The translations under genes and the position numbers were made by a program. From contig CALWAR010000060.1 of assembly GCA_944375765.1 (NCBI GenBank), forward strand, positions 1 to 55,297: 55,297 nucleotides of DNA. Reading direction: 5' to 3'. Shown here piece by piece: positions 53,161 to 55,297 of this stretch. Each line of letters starts with the position of its first letter. Positions within the stretch are counted from its first letter, which is position 1. Below the pieces are notes generated by a model, which had not been told where the DNA came from, did no database searches, and worked only from the letters and a program-made list of their open reading frames with translations. This DNA comes from an uncultured Mediterraneibacter sp. (GTDB taxonomy: Bacteria > Bacillota > Clostridia > Lachnospirales > Lachnospiraceae).

Positions 53161-53405
53161 TAGGGACTGTGAATATGTTCATAACTGCTTTCAGGCCTTT
53201 AAATATAAGGCTTTGCCTGTTTGGATAAGTATGAAAGTTGTATGTTGGGACCGTGAAGAAACAGTGGGGAAAGATATTCATGAAAAACATCCCGGTCTGA
53301 ACTGGAAATATCTGTATATACAGTTCTCCACATCCTGTTTCACATCTTATCTACAATACTCTTCAGGCTTATCCACATTTGACAGTCTTAAAATTCAGAT
53401 CACAC
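53161..53405. other. DnaA-box cluster between dnaA and dnaN (part of oriC)
   Basis: Boxes on the plus strand: TTATCCACA at 53369-53377 (perfect), TTATCTACA at 53347-53355 and TTCTCCACA at 53324-53332 (one mismatch each). Spacing is 14-15 bp between the box ends. The whole gap 53021-53405 has no gene. With the cluster at 54874-54968 it makes a two-part origin around dnaA, as in Bacillus. Confidence 0.75.
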
Positions 53406-54776
53406 TTATATGGGATTGATCTTTTTCTTAATAATATTAACAGTATTATTAAGAGCTTCATCTGACTTAAGCTCGTTTTCTATCTTTTTTACTCCGTGAT
53501 TTACAGAAGCGTGATCTTTTCCTCCGAGCAGTGCTCCGATTGCTTTAAGAGGCGTATCTGTAAGAGATCTGCACAGATACATCACAATCTGTCTTGGAAG
53601 AACGATCTCTGCATTTCTTTTCTTACCTTTAAGTTCTGATACAGGTATGTTAAAATGCTCCGACACGATATCTATAATGAGTTCCGGCGTGACCGGGCGG
53701 TTATTGTCGGGTGATATCATGTCTTTGAGAGCTTCTGCAGCGAGAGAGATATCGATCGGTTTGTTCTCCAGGTTGGAGAGTGCGATCAGTTTATTTAATG
53801 ATCCCTCAAGTTCACGGATATTTGATTTGATATTATTGGCGATATACTGCATGACATCGTCCGGTATATGATATCGGTCAAGACCGTCCAGTTCTTCCTT
53901 TTTCCTGAGTATGGCCATTCTTGTCTCATAATCAGGAGCGGATATATCAGCGATAAGTCCCCACTCGAACCGTGTTCTCAGCCTTGCTTCAAGAGTCTCT
54001 ATATCTTTTGGCGGCTTATCGCTTGATATGATGATCTGCCTGCCTGATACATGCAGGTGATTAAATGTATGGAAGAATTCTTCCTGAGTGCTTTCTTTAC
54101 CGATGATAAACTGGATATCGTCTATCAGGAGAACATCGTTGTTCCTGTATTTCTCCCGGAACTTGGTCATGGCAAGTTCGCTTCCTGTCTTACCTGCTTT
54201 CAGTGCGTCGATCAGCTCGTTTGTAAATGTCTCGCTGGTGACGTAGAGTACCTGTCTGGACGGATCATTTTCAAGTATAAAATGAGCGATCGAGTGCATC
54301 AGATGAGTTTTCCCGAGTCCGACTCCTCCATATATAAAAAGAGGATTATATATTTCCCCGGGAGATTCGGCAACTGCCAGCGACGCTGCATGAGCAAAAT
54401 TATTATTGCTGCCGACTACAAATGTTTCAAATGTATATTTCGGATTGAGGTTCGCTTTCTCAAAAAGAGAGTTCACTCTGTTTTTCTTCATGAGACTGTC
54501 TTTCTTGTCTCGAATGACAGTCTCATTGTCCGTCACGAAAGCTACTTCGTATTCGATTCCCGTTACTTCCGCGATACATACTTTAAAGGGAAGAAGATAT
54601 TTGTCTTCGATATGTTCCAGGCTTGCTCTCAATTTTACAAGGATATAAACGGTATCGTCCGTGACTTCATATACCGTGAGAGGAGCGATCCAGGTATTAT
54701 AGGAAATATTAGACGAGCAGTATTCCAGCTTCATCTTATTTAATATCTTTTCCCAGTTTTGTTCTACAATGTTCAT
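53406..54776 (-). CDS. dnaA: Chromosomal replication initiator DnaA
   Basis: 456 residues. N-terminal domain I, a short linker, then the AAA+ domain: NPLFIYGGVGLGKTHLMH (Walker A), VLLIDDIQFI (Walker B), ARLRTRFEWGL (sensor/Arg finger) and NIRELEGSLNKLIA. Domain IV contains the DNA-binding helix-turn-helix and signature GGKDHASVNHGVKKIE. It melts the origin and recruits the helicase. A 5' leader hairpin and its own promoter lie upstream. Confidence 0.98.
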   Translation of the reverse strand: MNIVEQNWEKILNKMKLEYCSSNISYNTWIAPLTVYEVTDDTVYILVKLRASLEHIEDKYLLPFKVCIAEVTGIEYEVAFVTDNETVIRDKKDSLMKKNRVNSLFEKANLNPKYTFETFVVGSNNNFAHAASLAVAESPGEIYNPLFIYGGVGLGKTHLMHSIAHFILENDPSRQVLYVTSETFTNELIDALKAGKTGSELAMTKFREKYRNNDVLLIDDIQFIIGKESTQEEFFHTFNHLHVSGRQIIISSDKPPKDIETLEARLRTRFEWGLIADISAPDYETRMAILRKKEELDGLDRYHIPDDVMQYIANNIKSNIRELEGSLNKLIALSNLENKPIDISLAAEALKDMISPDNNRPVTPELIIDIVSEHFNIPVSELKGKKRNAEIVLPRQIVMYLCRSLTDTPLKAIGALLGGKDHASVNHGVKKIENELKSDEALNNTVNIIKKKINPI

Positions 54777-54799
54777 CGAAAGTAACTCCTAATCAATAG

Positions 54800-54863
54800 A
54801 ATAGAGAGATATCAGGGTAAAATCTCTCTATTACATTCTACATCAAAAAAGGGCGTGAATCAA
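54800..54863 (-). promoter_or_regulatory. dnaA promoter with a leader hairpin at the 5' end
   Basis: On the minus strand TTGATT (54858-54863) and TAGAAT (54835-54840) are 17 bp apart. Directly after lies a perfect 11-bp inverted repeat, AATAGAGAGAT (54800-54810) and ATCTCTCTATT (54822-54832), so the transcript begins with a stem-loop. Confidence 0.65.
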
Positions 54864-54873
54864 CGGAAAATAA

Positions 54874-54999
54874 TGTGTATAACTTTATCTTAAATATCAA
54901 CGCAGATAATATTAAAAAAATAAATATTATCTACAGTTTATTTTTTACTTATACACAGGTTATCCACAAATATTTTCTTTTATTTTTTTACTTAAACCA
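54874..54999. other. oriC upstream part: DnaA boxes and AT-rich unwinding region
   Basis: DnaA boxes: TTATCCACA at 54960-54968 (perfect), TTATACACA at 54949-54957, TTATCTACA at 54927-54935, and TTATACACA on the minus strand at 54874-54882. The first two are one turn apart (11 bp). The DNA between and after them is almost only A and T (54898-54948 and 54969-55000), which fits a duplex unwinding element. This is the likely start of replication. Confidence 0.85.
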
Positions 55000-55009
55000 T
55001 TGATTTTGC

Positions 55010-55038
55010 TTGACTTCTCAGGCTTTTTTAACTATAAT
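55010..55038 (+). promoter_or_regulatory. rpmH promoter
   Basis: TTGACT (55010-55015) and TATAAT (55033-55038) are 17 bp apart on the plus strand, about 95 bp upstream of rpmH. Confidence 0.8.
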
Positions 55039-55133
55039 TAAATGCGCGTCTTTTTAAGTAAAGGCAAAAGAAAATGTTTATCATGTGAATACTTTATTAT
55101 AAAGTATATCAGAAAAAGGGAGGTGTATTGGGG

Positions 55134-55268
55134 ATGAAGATGACATTTCAGCCGAAGAAAAGATCAAGAGCTAAGGTTCATGGTTTCAGAGCAAGAATGA
55201 GCACACCGGGCGGAAGAAAAGTTTTAGCTGCCAGAAGAGCAAAAGGAAGAAAACAGTTATCAGCTTAG
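55134..55268 (+). CDS. rpmH: 50S ribosomal protein L34
   Basis: 44 residues, the full length of L34: [18 protein letters not shown] ... [23 protein letters not shown]. It is too short for most gene finders but has GGGAGG upstream and the classic rpmH position, divergent from dnaA across the origin. RnpA would be expected just beyond the right edge. Confidence 0.98.
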   Translation: MKMTFQPKKRSRAKVHGFRARMSTPGGRKVLAARRAKGRKQLSA

Positions 55269-55290
55269 GCCGCATATATGTGGCCTTTTC
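55267..55290 (+). terminator. Hairpin after rpmH
   Basis: AGGCC and GGCCT close around GCATATATGT and are followed by TTTTCTTCT. It may end some rpmH transcripts before the next gene (probably rnpA). Confidence 0.6.
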
Positions 55291-55297
55291 TTCTATT

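Overview
The window looks like the chromosomal origin region of a gut-type Clostridia, most likely a member of the Lachnospiraceae. The evidence is the gene order rpmH / dnaA / dnaN / S4-domain gene / recF / gyrB / gyrA at the right end, and the family content: split transketolase, BofA-family protein, DUF5711, TSCPD protein, a Firmicute-type Tad locus and an ECF transporter. No species can be named from the sequence alone. Nearly all genes lie on the minus strand and so are read away from the origin (about 53.2-55.0 kb). The plus-strand exceptions are an integrase fragment, a TSCPD gene, a MurG homologue, a histidine kinase and rpmH.

Layout from left to right. (1) 1-1.1 kb: the 3' part of a tyrosine recombinase faces the 3' end of tRNA-Asn, so an integrated element probably ends there. 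tRNA-Ala follows, and a long inverted repeat lies between the two tRNAs. (2) 1.1-4.5 kb: envelope proteins (CvpA, DUF5711 beta-propeller-like, LysM). (3) 4.7-14 kb: central carbon and housekeeping genes (transaldolase with split transketolase, LacI regulator, recR-ybaB-dnaX, phosphofructokinase, glucose-6-phosphate isomerase). (4) 14-22.6 kb: a mixed region with a membrane protein, TSCPD protein, Rpn-type nuclease, secreted DUF6147-like protein, DUF4367 protein, MurG, ECF sigma factor, HIT protein, an orphan soluble histidine kinase and a rhomboid protease. Structured non-coding repeats sit between some of these. (5) 22.6-31.4 kb: a Tad/Flp type IVb pilus locus (TadZ, TadA, TadB, TadC, Flp1-like pilin, DUF5702, two TadE-like proteins, prepilin peptidase, DUF6382), with an unusual leader and an internal 166-bp inverted-repeat element. 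(6) 31.5-34.2 kb: BofA-like, DUF4173, and an HTH/DUF2975 pair. (7) 34.3-39.5 kb: one operon made of a complete ECF importer (S, T and fused A-A' parts) and two paralogous DUF62 SAM hydrolases. This is the best candidate for a poorly described system. (8) 39.6-45.7 kb: IclR regulator, sialidase-like protein, sugar ABC importer and an aldolase of the DapA/NanA family, behind a promoter that carries nested palindromes. (9) 45.8-55.3 kb: gyrA, gyrB, recF, S4, dnaN, dnaA, oriC and rpmH.

All coordinates were read by eye. Several start codons were moved from the longest reading frame to the one with a good ribosome binding site; the reason is given in each entry. Promoter, terminator and repeat calls are pattern matches and have not been tested. 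Family names come from recalled motifs, not from a database search.
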